The notes under the pieces were generated by a model. It had not been told where the DNA came from, searched no databases, and saw only the letters and a program-made list of their open reading frames with translations. The translations under genes and the position numbers were made by a program. Shown here piece after piece: positions 1 through 8,023 of a stretch of DNA of 64,000 nucleotides (position 1 is the stretch's first letter; every line of letters begins with the position of its first letter). Source of the stretch: an uncultured Bacteroidota bacterium (GTDB lineage Bacteria > Bacteroidota > Bacteroidia > Flavobacteriales > Flavobacteriaceae); the NCBI GenBank assembly GCA_902604715.1, contig CACLAD010000003.1, forward strand, positions 1-64,000, in the 5' to 3' direction.

Positions 1-1603
1 ATCTTCCAACACCCTCTAAATCACTGGCAGGTGTGTAAACAAAGTCTTCTTCATAAAGATTGGTGAAAGTTCCTTCCTCGACATCTTCTAAGTAAATATT
101 AAGATCTGCAGGGGTAGTTCTGTGAGAAATACCAATTGTCATTTCCTCACCACCTAATGCATTAATTCCAAGGGGAATTACTTTATCCCACATTTCAGAG
201 TAAGCTAAAGTTTGGATAGCTAAGTCCACATCATTTTCGCCAGAAACAACTCTTGTAAATATTGAATTGTAATTAAGCTCAAAGCCCCCAGCGTCTGCAG
301 AAGTAAAGTTATCAGTACCATCTTCCAAAAAGTAAATTTCGGTATGTCTATATATATCATTTTGGCTTAATCCAATAAATAATTCAGCACGATTTTCATC
401 ATCCATAATATCACCAGATATAGCGTCATCAGTACCATCTTCAGTCATGGCAGATAATGGCATAGCAAAATTTACGGATCCATCACCATATTTTCCGCCT
501 ATCATAAATCCTTGACCAGGTGCAATAACAGCACTCGCCGCAGCTGTTGATGTGCCAATAGTTGTATAGGCAGTACCATTCCAAACATATACAGCCTGGT
601 TATTAGCATGCATTTTGGCTAAATTAGTTACAGATAATAAGTGTGTCGTACCATATGTTGCTGCCGATGAAGCATTAGAATTTACAGAAGCATAGGCTGA
701 GAATGGATTAGCAAAAAGGTTAAATCTTGTTCCAGCAACTGAAGCCGCATCACCATCAGAATCACCCTCAGTAATAGCGACCGATATAGTGGTTGTATGT
801 AGGTTCCCTGTAAAATCAATCTCAGAATTTTCAGATCCATCGGTTGCCATCTGATAACCTTTACCTGAAGTTAAGGTACCATGGAAAGTTGCATCATCAC
901 TTGAAAATGTACTCCATGAACCATAGCCTGAGGTATTATCGGATCCAGGCTGGTTATTATATTCACCAATACCAAAATCACCATTACTATTAGCAATTGC
1001 AGTTTGAGCTACGATATCAGAGGCTGTCTCACCTGAAACAGGTGATCCAATTAAATCCCATGCAGTTGAAACACCAGAAATACTTCTTTTATAAGTTACC
1101 TCAACAGTACTATTTCCAGTATAAATAAAAGATGAAAATTCAGATGAAGATGAATTAAGTGTAATACCACCAGAATTAGTTATTGATGAAGATGAGGACG
1201 CAAAAATCAACTGTTTACCTGCAAAAATGGTAATTATACCATTTGAGCCAACGTTTAAATCAGACTCAGTAAAAACCAATGTGTTATTAACTTCCAATTT
1301 ACCACTTACAGTGGAATTAGAACTAGATGCACCTGTTACAGTCAATAATTGATTATTTTTCAATGTTCCGGGGTTGTTGTTCGCGCCATCGTTTTGAATA
1401 TCTAAAGATCTAACCGTTTTGGCTGCGTCGTTTATAATAACAGTTACTCCATCAGGAATAACAACATCATCACCGGATTGAGGTTCTCCAGCGGGACTCC
1501 ATGTTATAGCATCCCAATAACCAGAACCAGATGCTGTTTTAGTTTCTGAAAAAGCAGGAATGCTCAATAGAAAAGATAAAAACAAAAGTAATATTCTATT
1601 CAT
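1..1603 (-). CDS. Large secreted surface protein, C-terminus beyond window (partial)
   Basis: This frame is open from an ATG at 1603 to the window edge, giving about 534 residues without a stop. It is absent from the ORF track because the stop lies outside. The N-terminus (MNRILLLFLSFLLSIPAFS) is a clear signal peptide. The rest is rich in Ser, Thr, Asn and Gly, with beta-rich segments such as VVIPDGVTVIIND near residue 50 and a Ser run (ASSSSS) near residue 145. Segments like WDLIGSPVSGE and LFANPFSAY resemble those of large flavobacterial exported proteins. Such proteins usually end in a T9SS sorting domain, but that end is not visible, so the export route is inferred. I cannot assign a function. 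A weak -7-like TATATTTA lies upstream on the minus strand. Confidence 0.85.
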   Translation of the reverse strand, partial: MNRILLLFLSFLLSIPAFSETKTASGSGYWDAITWSPAGEPQSGDDVVIPDGVTVIINDAAKTVRSLDIQNDGANNNPGTLKNNQLLTVTGASSSNSTVSGKLEVNNTLVFTESDLNVGSNGIITIFAGKQLIFASSSSSITNSGGITLNSSSSEFSSFIYTGNSTVEVTYKRSISGVSTAWDLIGSPVSGETASDIVAQTAIANSNGDFGIGEYNNQPGSDNTSGYGSWSTFSSDDATFHGTLTSGKGYQMATDGSENSEIDFTGNLHTTTISVAITEGDSDGDAASVAGTRFNLFANPFSAYASVNSNASSAATYGTTHLLSVTNLAKMHANNQAVYVWNGTAYTTIGTSTAAASAVIAPGQGFMIGGKYGDGSVNFAMPLSAMTEDGTDDAISGDIMDDENRAELFIGLSQNDIYRHTEIYFLEDGTDNFTSADAGGFELNYNSIFTRVVSGENDVDLAIQTLAYSEMWDKVIPLGINALGGEEMTIGISHRTTPADLNIYLEDVEEGTFTNLYEEDFVYTPASDLEGVGR

Positions 1604-1734
1604 ATTAGTTTTTTTAAATGAGTTTGAGCCGGTAAATATAAAAAAAATGTTGATAAGTGCCTAAATTTACAAATTTTGATAGAAATTTATATGAGATATT
1701 ACTATGTCCGGCATCTTGTTAATAAATACTAAAT

Positions 1735-2493
1735 TTACCTAGTAAAAATAAGCTCTTTTTCAGTTGATAATTCTTTACTAAACAAATACCCATCATGGTC
1801 AAATGATTTTACATCAACAATATCAGATATTTTATTATCAATAATAAACCGAGTCATCATTCCTCTAGCTTTTTTTGAAAAAATCGCAATGGTCATGTAT
1901 TCACCATTTTTCAATTGTTTGAAGTTTGCAGAGTATATTTCGCTTTTTATCACCTTACCATCAATCGCTTTAAAATACTCATTGCTGGCGAGGTTGAGAA
2001 CGGGTTCATTTTCATATAACTCTGAGTTTAGCTGCTCAGAAATTTTTTTTCTCCAGAAATCATATAAGTTTTTGTTTGAATCAAAAGCTAATTTAGTACC
2101 CATTTCTAATCTGTAGGCCTGTATTAAATCTAAAGGTTTAATAAGCCCATATAGTCCAGAAATAATTCTGAGAGTATTTTGCATAAAATCAATTTTGTTA
2201 GAATCAATTGAATAGGCATCCAAACCCCTGTAAACATCACCGTTAAAGGCATAAACTGCCTGTCTCGCATTTTTCTTCGTGAATGGCAACGACCAATCAT
2301 GATTTCTCACATAATTCAAATCTGCGATTTTACTAGAAATACTCATTAGCTCAGAAAGAACTTTTGGGCTTTTTCTTTTTAAAATAGAGTTCAAATATTC
2401 TGCCTCTTTTTCAAAACACAATGAGGAATTTTTTTTTGTTGGAAGCTGAGATTTAAAATCAAGTGACTTAGCAGGTGATAGTAATATTTTCAT
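1735..2493 (-). CDS. yaaA: Peroxide stress protein YaaA (UPF0246/DUF328)
   Basis: The 252-residue product starts with MKILLSPAKSLDF, the hallmark N-terminus of the YaaA/UPF0246 family, and has the usual full length. Other family-typical segments are GLYGLIKPLDLIQAYRLEMG (about residues 114-133), LNLASNEYFKAI and the C-terminal SKKARGMMTRFII. In E. coli YaaA lowers free iron and DNA damage during peroxide stress and is cytoplasmic. The same role here is inferred from family membership. It lies 71 bp downstream of rluD on the same strand, so it may be read with it. A TACTTTTA element in that gap is only a weak match to a -7 box. Confidence 0.93.
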   Translation of the reverse strand: MKILLSPAKSLDFKSQLPTKKNSSLCFEKEAEYLNSILKRKSPKVLSELMSISSKIADLNYVRNHDWSLPFTKKNARQAVYAFNGDVYRGLDAYSIDSNKIDFMQNTLRIISGLYGLIKPLDLIQAYRLEMGTKLAFDSNKNLYDFWRKKISEQLNSELYENEPVLNLASNEYFKAIDGKVIKSEIYSANFKQLKNGEYMTIAIFSKKARGMMTRFIIDNKISDIVDVKSFDHDGYLFSKELSTEKELIFTR

Positions 2494-2564
2494 TTCAAAT
2501 TGATTTAATATTAAAAGTAGTTAAGATATTTTATTTTATCAAAGAATTCAATTAATATGCCACA

Positions 2565-3569
2565 TTAAATTCTTGAATAACTTTCCCATTTTCGGATACA
2601 ATTTTTGAAATCAACCGGAAGATTGGAATCAAACTGCATAAATTTGCCGTTTACAGGATGGGTGAAACCCAATGTTTTTGCGTGTAGTGCTTGTCTTGGA
2701 AGTAATTTGAAGCAATTATCTGCAAATTGTTTGTATTTTGTATATGTGGTACCCTTAAGAATAATATTACCCCCATATCTTTCATCATTAAACAAAGTAT
2801 GTCCAATGTGTTTCATGTGTACCCTAATCTGATGCGTTCTACCTGTTTCGAGAGTACATTTTACCAAACTAACATAATTCATACGACTTATTACCATGTA
2901 GTTTGTGATAGCTCTTTTACCACCTGCTAAACTATCATCACCTAGAACTACATTTTGCAATCTGTTTTTTGGGTTTCTTCCAATATAATTGTCAATCCGA
3001 CCACTATCATCTTTAACATTTCCCCATACCAAAGCAATATATTCCCTCTTGGAAGTTTTATTTGCAAATTGATTTGATAAATGCACCATTGAATTATCAT
3101 TTTTAGCAACAACCAGTAGTCCACTGGTATCTTTATCTAATCTGTGAACCAATCCAGGTCTGTTCGAAGAATTTTTTGGAAGATTTTCAAAATGATAGAT
3201 TAATGCATTTATCAAGGTGCCTGAATAATTACCATGTCCAGGGTGAACTACCATCCCAGCAGGCTTATTTAATACCACTAAATCATCGTCTTCATAAACT
3301 ATATCTAAAGCAATATTTTCTGCAACCAATAAATTTTGGTGGGGAGGGTATTCAAATTTAACCTTTATTTCGTCCAAGGGTTTGACCTTATAATTTGACT
3401 TTACAACGATTCCATTTACTTCAATACTACCATTCGTTGCGGCTGCTTGAATCTTTGTTCTCGTGGCATTTTCAACAAAATTCATCAGATACTTATCGAT
3501 CCTGAGGGGTGTTTGTCCTTTATCAACTTGAAATGAAAAATGTTCAAATAGTGACCTATTGTTTTCCAT
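2565..3569 (-). CDS. rluD: Ribosomal large subunit pseudouridine synthase, RluA/RluD family
   Basis: The 334-residue protein has an N-terminal S4 RNA-binding domain (LRIDKYLMNFVENATRTKIQ, about residues 22-41) followed by the RluA-type catalytic domain. The catalytic aspartate sits in the HRLDKDTSG motif (about residues 142-150), and GRTHQIRVHMKHIGH is the conserved C-terminal motif. The enzyme isomerises uridines in 23S rRNA. I use the RluD name on domain layout, but site specificity is not proven. Its start overlaps the end of the PASTA-protein gene by 14 bp, implying co-transcription and probably translational coupling. Confidence 0.93.
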   Translation of the reverse strand: MENNRSLFEHFSFQVDKGQTPLRIDKYLMNFVENATRTKIQAAATNGSIEVNGIVVKSNYKVKPLDEIKVKFEYPPHQNLLVAENIALDIVYEDDDLVVLNKPAGMVVHPGHGNYSGTLINALIYHFENLPKNSSNRPGLVHRLDKDTSGLLVVAKNDNSMVHLSNQFANKTSKREYIALVWGNVKDDSGRIDNYIGRNPKNRLQNVVLGDDSLAGGKRAITNYMVISRMNYVSLVKCTLETGRTHQIRVHMKHIGHTLFNDERYGGNIILKGTTYTKYKQFADNCFKLLPRQALHAKTLGFTHPVNGKFMQFDSNLPVDFKNCIRKWESYSRI

Positions 3570-4107
3570 TGCCTAATTCAAAATCTATTACCGAAGTTCT
3601 TTTCAAATAATCCCCCTCATTAAGTTCATTACCATCGCTGGAAATTGAGATAACCTCATTCCTAGCGATATAATCGACATATTCAATCTCACCAAAAATA
3701 AATCCAAGAGACTCAATAGTTTTCCTAGCTTGTCTAAGGGTAATTCCTGTGATCTTTGGGATTTGAATCATTTCAAAATCTGAAGCATTTAAAGTTAAAT
3801 ATATCTTCCTTCCCTTCTTTACACTTGCATTTGCCGTAGGAATTTGATCAAGTACAGAGTTAATTTTAAATTCTGGATTGTAATTTCCGGAATCCGAAAT
3901 AATATATTGTAAATCTAATTCAACTAATTCAGATTGAAATTCCTCAATATTTTTACCTATTAAGTCAGGAACTAAAATAAAATCTCCATGGCGTGTGTTG
4001 AATCGAAGAAAGACAACTAAAACAACAAAAAAAATAACAGCTGTAAAGATAATTCTAAAAGATGTTTTAAAGAATGATTTACTAAATAGAAATCGAAGTA
4101 CTGACAT
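3556..4107 (-). CDS. Membrane-anchored PASTA-domain protein
   Basis: The product of about 183 residues has a short cytoplasmic N-terminus, one membrane segment (about residues 17-36, IIFTAVIFFVVLVVFLRF) and two PASTA repeats outside: VPDLIGKNIEEFQSEL and IPKITGITLRQARKTIESLG. PASTA domains commonly bind peptidoglycan fragments or beta-lactam-like ligands, and no kinase or transpeptidase domain is attached. The gene is flanked by ddl (D-Ala-D-Ala ligase) and rluD, a common flavobacterial arrangement, which hints at an envelope role. I chose the second ATG (4107), since related proteins start MSxxxFLFSK. The ORF track start at 4113 adds two residues. Confidence 0.85.
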   Translation of the reverse strand: MSVLRFLFSKSFFKTSFRIIFTAVIFFVVLVVFLRFNTRHGDFILVPDLIGKNIEEFQSELVELDLQYIISDSGNYNPEFKINSVLDQIPTANASVKKGRKIYLTLNASDFEMIQIPKITGITLRQARKTIESLGFIFGEIEYVDYIARNEVISISSDGNELNEGDYLKRTSVIDFELGNGKQ

Positions 4108-4123
4108 ATACAAAATTGAAATA

Positions 4124-4131
4124 CAAACTTA
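4124..4131 (-). promoter_or_regulatory. -7 promoter element for the PASTA-rluD operon
   Basis: On the minus strand this reads TAAGTTTG, an exact match to the Bacteroidota -7 consensus TAnnTTTG, 10-16 nt before the PASTA gene start. No clear -33 TTG is seen. Confidence 0.5.
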
Positions 4132-4157
4132 ATTAAATTAAAATAACTTTAATTAGC

Positions 4158-4165
4158 TACTTTTG
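4158..4165 (+). promoter_or_regulatory. -7 promoter element for ddl, leaderless type
   Basis: TACTTTTG matches TAnnTTTG exactly and lies only 5 nt before the ddl ATG at 4171. Transcription would therefore start at or within a few bases of the start codon. The box is in the divergent gap with the PASTA gene. Confidence 0.6.
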
Positions 4166-4170
4166 GAGTT

Positions 4171-5148
4171 ATGAATCTTTTTCGATCAAAAAATATTGGA
4201 ATTCTAATGGGGGGGTATTCAAATGAATATGAAATATCTATTAGAAGTGGTGAAGTTGTTTATGAAACCCTTAAGGATATATTTAATTGTTACAGAATAT
4301 ATATCAGAAAAAATGAATGGATTCTAAAAAAGGATAATGATTCATATACAATAGATATTGATAATTTTAAAATTGATGGGCTCACAGATTTGAAGTTAGA
4401 TTGTATTTTTAACGCAATACATGGAACACCCGGTGAAGACGGCAAAATTCAAAAATATTTTGAAGATAAAAATATTCCGATTACAGGATGTAATTCATAT
4501 CAATCTAAGCTAACATTTGATAAAATAAATTGTTTAAACTTTATCTCCTCTAAAGGTGTAAAAGTTGCCTCGTCTATCAGCCTATCAAAATCTGAAAACA
4601 TCGATATTGTTAAAATTGAAAATACAATCGGTTTTCCTTGTTTTATAAAAGCTAGTAATTCTGGAAGTAGTTTTGGGGTATATAAGGCTTATGATAAAGA
4701 AGAAATCATCAATTGTATCAATTCAGCATTTGAAATTGACAATAAAGTCTTAGTTGAATCATTTATTGATGGTAGAGAATTTTCAATTGGCGTAATAAGC
4801 TTAGATGGGGTTACACAGGTTTTACCAATAACTGAAATAATAACTTCCAATGATTTTTTTGATTATGAGGCTAAATACGAAGGAAAAGCTGAAGAAATTA
4901 CCCCTGCTAATATTACTGATGAGTTGGAATCTGAGTTAAGGTTATTATCTAAGAAAATCTACGATCTTTTAAAATTAAAAGGTTTTTCAAGAAGTGAATT
5001 TATTGTGACTGAAAAGGGCATATATTATTTAGAAACCAATACGGTGCCTGGATTAACTTCAGAGAGTATTTTACCTCAACAAGCTCGTTGTGCTGGAATA
5101 TCATTAAAAGAATTATTTATCAACACGATTAATGAAGCAATTATTTAA
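4171..5148 (+). CDS. ddl: D-alanine--D-alanine ligase
   Basis: This 325-residue ATP-grasp enzyme joins two D-alanines for peptidoglycan precursors in the cytoplasm. Family motifs are visible in order: GILMGGYSNEYEISIRSG at the N-terminus, IHGTPGEDGKIQ (about residue 90), FIKASNSGSSFGVYKA (about 166-181), the ATP-grasp segment VLVESFIDGREFSIGV and the C-terminal YYLETNTVPGLT. Length is normal. It starts a plus-strand pair with coaD, 13 nt apart. The PASTA-protein gene diverges from the same 60-bp gap, so cell-wall functions cluster here. Confidence 0.97.
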   Translation: MNLFRSKNIGILMGGYSNEYEISIRSGEVVYETLKDIFNCYRIYIRKNEWILKKDNDSYTIDIDNFKIDGLTDLKLDCIFNAIHGTPGEDGKIQKYFEDKNIPITGCNSYQSKLTFDKINCLNFISSKGVKVASSISLSKSENIDIVKIENTIGFPCFIKASNSGSSFGVYKAYDKEEIINCINSAFEIDNKVLVESFIDGREFSIGVISLDGVTQVLPITEIITSNDFFDYEAKYEGKAEEITPANITDELESELRLLSKKIYDLLKLKGFSRSEFIVTEKGIYYLETNTVPGLTSESILPQQARCAGISLKELFINTINEAII

Positions 5149-5149
5149 A

Positions 5150-5157
5150 TAAATTTG
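5150..5157 (+). promoter_or_regulatory. Possible internal -7 element for coaD
   Basis: TAAATTTG matches TAnnTTTG, lies just after the ddl stop codon and ends 4 nt before the coaD ATG. It could give a separate leaderless coaD transcript in addition to ddl-coaD read-through. No -33 is obvious. Confidence 0.4.
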
Positions 5158-5161
5158 AATT

Positions 5162-5614
5162 ATGAAAAAAGCTGTATTTCCAGGTTCTTTTGATCCAATC
5201 ACCTTGGGTCATTGTGAAATAATTAAAAAAGCTTGTGAAATTTTTGATGAGGTGATTGTTTCAGTTGGAAATAATTCAGATAAAAATTACAGATTTTCCC
5301 TTGATCAAAGATTAAAATTTATCTCTGACGAATTTATAAATACCCCGAAAGTTTATGTTGAAAAATATGAAGGCTTGACTGTTGATTTTTGTAAAAGCAA
5401 AAACATAAAGCATATTGTTAGAGGGCTGAGAAATCCAGCAGATTTTGAATTTGAAAAGAAAATTGCTCTGTTCAACAACAGTTTAGAAAATGTAGAAACT
5501 ATTTTCTTTCTTACTTCCCCCAACAACGCTTTCATCTCTTCATCAATGGTTAGAGAAATAATTGATAAAGGCGGTGATTTTAAAAAGTTTGTTCCAAATT
5601 CTGTTTTAGTCTAA
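5162..5614 (+). CDS. coaD: Phosphopantetheine adenylyltransferase
   Basis: The 150-residue product starts AVFPGSFDPITLGH, containing the nucleotidyltransferase (T/H)xGH motif. It also has IVRGLRNPADFEFE (about residues 81-94) and the C-terminal ISSSMVREI motif, all diagnostic of CoaD. It transfers AMP to 4'-phosphopantetheine, the penultimate step of coenzyme A synthesis. Length is slightly short but within the family range. It follows ddl by 13 nt. Its stop interlocks with that of the convergent NUDIX gene in a shared CTAA tetranucleotide. Confidence 0.97.
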   Translation: MKKAVFPGSFDPITLGHCEIIKKACEIFDEVIVSVGNNSDKNYRFSLDQRLKFISDEFINTPKVYVEKYEGLTVDFCKSKNIKHIVRGLRNPADFEFEKKIALFNNSLENVETIFFLTSPNNAFISSSMVREIIDKGGDFKKFVPNSVLV

Positions 5615-6195
5615 ACAATTAACAATCTAATATTGGCATAACTTTTTGGTAGAATATCCGATAAATTTTCAATTCCAATCCACTCTACTCTTGTTATACC
5701 TTCCTTCTTTTGAGGCCTTAATTTTCCTGTAAAATCAGATTTCATTTCAAACCAATAAGTGGTTTTTAAATAATTTATTCCACCCCTTTTAAATATATGA
5801 TATGTTTTATCAAGTGGTTTTATAATTGATAAATTTTTAATTGCTGTTTCTTCCTCGACTTCTCTAATTGCTGTTTGAGCAATATTTTCATTTTTCTCAG
5901 CTTTACCTTTTGGCAAATCCCACTTTTTATTTCTTTGTATAAAAAGAATCTCAGATTTATTATTTATGACTTTACCCCCTGCAGCGATTATTTCAGGGTA
6001 CTTTTTTTTTAACATCTTTAAAATGACATCGTGTTCACTAGAGAATACTCCAATTGAATTAATTTTCTTTTTGTCTAGTAATTTAAGTAAATCTAAATTT
6101 TCAAAAAGTGAAGTGTTTATAATTAAACTGTTATTTAAATCAGATTTTTTGTCTGAAATAATTATCGATTTTTCTTTGTAAAAAATTTGTAGCAT
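5611..6195 (-). CDS. NUDIX hydrolase with extra N-terminal domain
   Basis: The 194-residue protein has a C-terminal NUDIX domain. The NUDIX box begins GKAEKNENIAQTA and continues REVEEETAI at about residues 97-119. It keeps the catalytic Glu residues, but the usual Gly near the end (REVEEETG) is Ala. The first ~70 residues form a separate small domain seen in many Bacteroidota NUDIX proteins. The enzyme should hydrolyse a nucleoside-diphosphate derivative, but the substrate cannot be told. The gene overlaps coaD tail-to-tail by 4 bp and diverges from pyrE. Confidence 0.88.
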   Translation of the reverse strand: MLQIFYKEKSIIISDKKSDLNNSLIINTSLFENLDLLKLLDKKKINSIGVFSSEHDVILKMLKKKYPEIIAAGGKVINNKSEILFIQRNKKWDLPKGKAEKNENIAQTAIREVEEETAIKNLSIIKPLDKTYHIFKRGGINYLKTTYWFEMKSDFTGKLRPQKKEGITRVEWIGIENLSDILPKSYANIRLLIV

Positions 6196-6211
6196 TGAAA
6201 AAAATACTAAA

Positions 6212-6219
6212 CAAAATTA
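6212..6219 (-). promoter_or_regulatory. -7 promoter element for the NUDIX gene
   Basis: Read on the minus strand this is TAATTTTG, matching TAnnTTTG, 16 nt before the NUDIX start. It is separated by one base from the oppositely oriented pyrE -7 box. Confidence 0.5.
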
Positions 6220-6220
6220 A

Positions 6221-6228
6221 TACTTTTG
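6221..6228 (+). promoter_or_regulatory. -7 promoter element for pyrE
   Basis: TACTTTTG matches TAnnTTTG and ends 8 nt before the pyrE ATG. A TTG at 6195-6197 could be the -33 element with a 23-bp spacer. It abuts the divergent NUDIX -7 box. Confidence 0.55.
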
Positions 6229-6236
6229 TTTAACGA

Positions 6237-6884
6237 ATGACGGAAAACCAACAACAAAATAACTATAAATCCCAAACGGCTGAGCTTCTTTTAAAACTAA
6301 AAGCCATTAAATTAAAACCTAATGATCCATTCACATGGGCATCCGGTTGGAAATCTCCAATATATTGTGATAATAGAATTTTACTTTCAGACCCTGAGTC
6401 TAGAAATATTATTGCAAATTATTTTAGTGAAATAATTAAAAACAAATACGATGATGTGCAGTTAATTGCAGGTGTTGCAACAGGGGCAATTGGAATAGGG
6501 GTATTAGTTGCTCAAAAACTCAATCTACCTTTTATATATGTTAGACCTGAAGCTAAAAAGCATGGAAGAAAAAATCAAATCGAAGGTAAAATTTCTGAAA
6601 ACCAAAAAATAGTTGTCATTGAAGATTTAATTAGTACAGGAAAAAGCTCGCTGGGTGCTGTAGAAGCATTGCGAAAATCAAATTTAGATGTGATGGGCAT
6701 GCTTGCAATATTCACATATGGATTTAATGCATCGGTTGAAAATTTTGAAAAAAATAAAGTTGTTTTGGACACATTAAGTGATTACAATGAACTTATTAAA
6801 AAGGCAACTGAAATAAAATATATCAGCGAAAAAGACTCAGAAACATTAAAAAAATGGAATGAAGACCCTGAAAATTGGACCTAG
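6237..6884 (+). CDS. pyrE: Orotate phosphoribosyltransferase
   Basis: The 215-residue enzyme converts orotate and PRPP to OMP in pyrimidine synthesis. Visible motifs are FTWASGWKSPIYCDNR (about residues 32-47), the substrate-contacting KKHGRKNQIEGK (about 111-122) and the PRPP-binding loop IVVIEDLISTGKSS (about 125-138). Length is normal. It is a single gene between the divergent NUDIX gene and the convergent birA, sharing a CTAG stop-stop overlap with birA. The start is supported by a -7 box 8 nt upstream. Confidence 0.97.
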   Translation: MTENQQQNNYKSQTAELLLKLKAIKLKPNDPFTWASGWKSPIYCDNRILLSDPESRNIIANYFSEIIKNKYDDVQLIAGVATGAIGIGVLVAQKLNLPFIYVRPEAKKHGRKNQIEGKISENQKIVVIEDLISTGKSSLGAVEALRKSNLDVMGMLAIFTYGFNASVENFEKNKVVLDTLSDYNELIKKATEIKYISEKDSETLKKWNEDPENWT

Positions 6885-7609
6885 ACCAATAACTTAATTG
6901 TATTTTCAGAGTAATTAATCTCTTCATTATTTGTTTTCTTAATCCTCAACTCTCCCCTTTTGTTAACAGAAATTATTTTACCATAAAATTTTTTGTTGTC
7001 TAGACCAATAAAATATGAATCTGTATTTTTTAAAAATAATTGATTATTATAATTTTCAAGTAGAGCTTCTTTATTTTTTTCAAATTGTAAAAATTTCTTA
7101 CAAAATATTTCTGCTAATCTGCTTGCCATTGAGTCTAACGAAAATTCACAACCTGTTTCAATAAATAATGATGTAGCATTGGGTAGTTTATCAAATTTTT
7201 TTTGATTGACATTTATCCCAACTCCGATAACGCTCTCATTTATTAATTTTCCTTTTACAGAATTTTCAATCAATATCCCAGAAATTTTTCCGTTAACTGT
7301 CATAATGTCATTTGGCCATTTAATTTTCATTTTATTTAAATTATTTTCTTTTAGTAACTGAAAAACAGAAAGTGAACTAATTACATTTAGCATGAATTGA
7401 TCTTTAACATCAAGCTTATTAAATTTCTTGTAAATACTAAAAGCCAGGTTATTAGAGGCCTCGTTTTCCCAAATATTATCATTTCTACCTTTGCCCTTTG
7501 TTTGATGTTTGGAAACAACTACCGTTAAATCATCCAGACTGTCTTTTGTTAAAAGTCTTTTCAAATAAGAATTTGTGGAATCTATGGCATCAAGTTTGAT
7601 TATTTTCAT
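6881..7609 (-). CDS. birA: Biotin--[acetyl-CoA carboxylase] ligase (no DNA-binding domain)
   Basis: The ORF track start (7675) adds a hydrophobic 22-residue leader that overlaps rsfS and its promoter. I place the start at ATG 7609, giving 242 residues beginning MKIIKLDAIDSTNSYLK, the normal start of catalytic BirA. Motifs are KGKGRNDNIWENEASNNLAFS (biotinyl-AMP binding region), KIKWPNDI and GKISGILIE. There is no N-terminal winged helix, so this is a ligase only and not a bio-operon repressor. It biotinylates the carboxylase carrier protein, a partner of accD in this window. Confidence 0.93.
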   Translation of the reverse strand: MKIIKLDAIDSTNSYLKRLLTKDSLDDLTVVVSKHQTKGKGRNDNIWENEASNNLAFSIYKKFNKLDVKDQFMLNVISSLSVFQLLKENNLNKMKIKWPNDIMTVNGKISGILIENSVKGKLINESVIGVGINVNQKKFDKLPNATSLFIETGCEFSLDSMASRLAEIFCKKFLQFEKNKEALLENYNNQLFLKNTDSYFIGLDNKKFYGKIISVNKRGELRIKKTNNEEINYSENTIKLLV

Positions 7610-7631
7610 TCTGAAAAAGTAAAAAAAATAA

Positions 7632-7650
7632 TAAATTTGTACAAGTACAA
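7632..7650 (+). promoter_or_regulatory. rsfS -7 element overlapping a palindrome
   Basis: TAAATTTG (7632-7639) matches the -7 consensus and lies 20 nt before the rsfS ATG. It overlaps the near-perfect palindrome TTGTACAAGTACAA (7637-7650), two 6-bp arms around 2 bp. The palindrome sits at the transcription start of rsfS and upstream of divergent birA, where an operator could act on both. Confidence 0.4.
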
Positions 7651-7659
7651 AGATTCTTA

Positions 7660-8019
7660 ATGGCAGGCAGAACAAAATTTAAAAAACTAATCAGATCAAT
7701 TATTGATGGTATTGAAGATGTAAAAGGAAATGAGATTAGTTTATTAGATTTGAGAAAATTAGAAAATAGAATTAGTGATTATTTCATCATTTGTGATGGA
7801 AATTCGAACACACAGGTAAGTGCAATAATAAGTTCTGTTACTAAAAAGGTCAGTAAGGAACTAAAGGATAAACCTTGGGGAATTGAAGGAGTTGAAAATG
7901 CTGAATGGGTTTTGCTTGATTATGTAGATGTTGTAGTTCATGTCTTTCAAAAAGAAAAGAGAGAATTTTATGATCTAGAAGGATTGTGGGGAGATGCAAA
8001 AAGAATTGAATTAAATTAG
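7660..8019 (+). CDS. rsfS: Ribosome silencing factor RsfS
   Basis: The 119-residue product belongs to the RsfS/Iojap (DUF143) family. The motifs are SDYFIICDGNSNTQVSAI (about residues 40-57), the characteristic GIEGVENAEWVLLDYVDVVVHVF (about 74-96) and the terminal FYDLEGLWGDA. RsfS binds ribosomal protein L14 and blocks subunit joining in poor growth conditions. It lies 4 nt upstream of ftsH and is surely co-transcribed with it, a common Bacteroidota pairing. The ATG follows a -7 box by 20 nt. Confidence 0.95.
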   Translation: MAGRTKFKKLIRSIIDGIEDVKGNEISLLDLRKLENRISDYFIICDGNSNTQVSAIISSVTKKVSKELKDKPWGIEGVENAEWVLLDYVDVVVHVFQKEKREFYDLEGLWGDAKRIELN

Positions 8020-8023
8020 ATAA

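Noticed and set aside
1700-1712. TGTCCGGCAT near 1704 as a third copy of the AATATCCGACATTT motif
   Set aside because: It reads CCGGACAT on the minus strand and matches only about half the bases, with no second copy at 21 bp.
6878-6892. TTGGACCTAGACCAA at the pyrE/birA junction as a terminator hairpin
   Set aside because: Only four outer bases pair and there is no T-run; it is mainly the CTAG stop overlap.
7610-7675. ORF-track extension of birA to 7675
   Set aside because: The extra 22 residues are hydrophobic, unlike BirA, and overlap the rsfS start and promoter.
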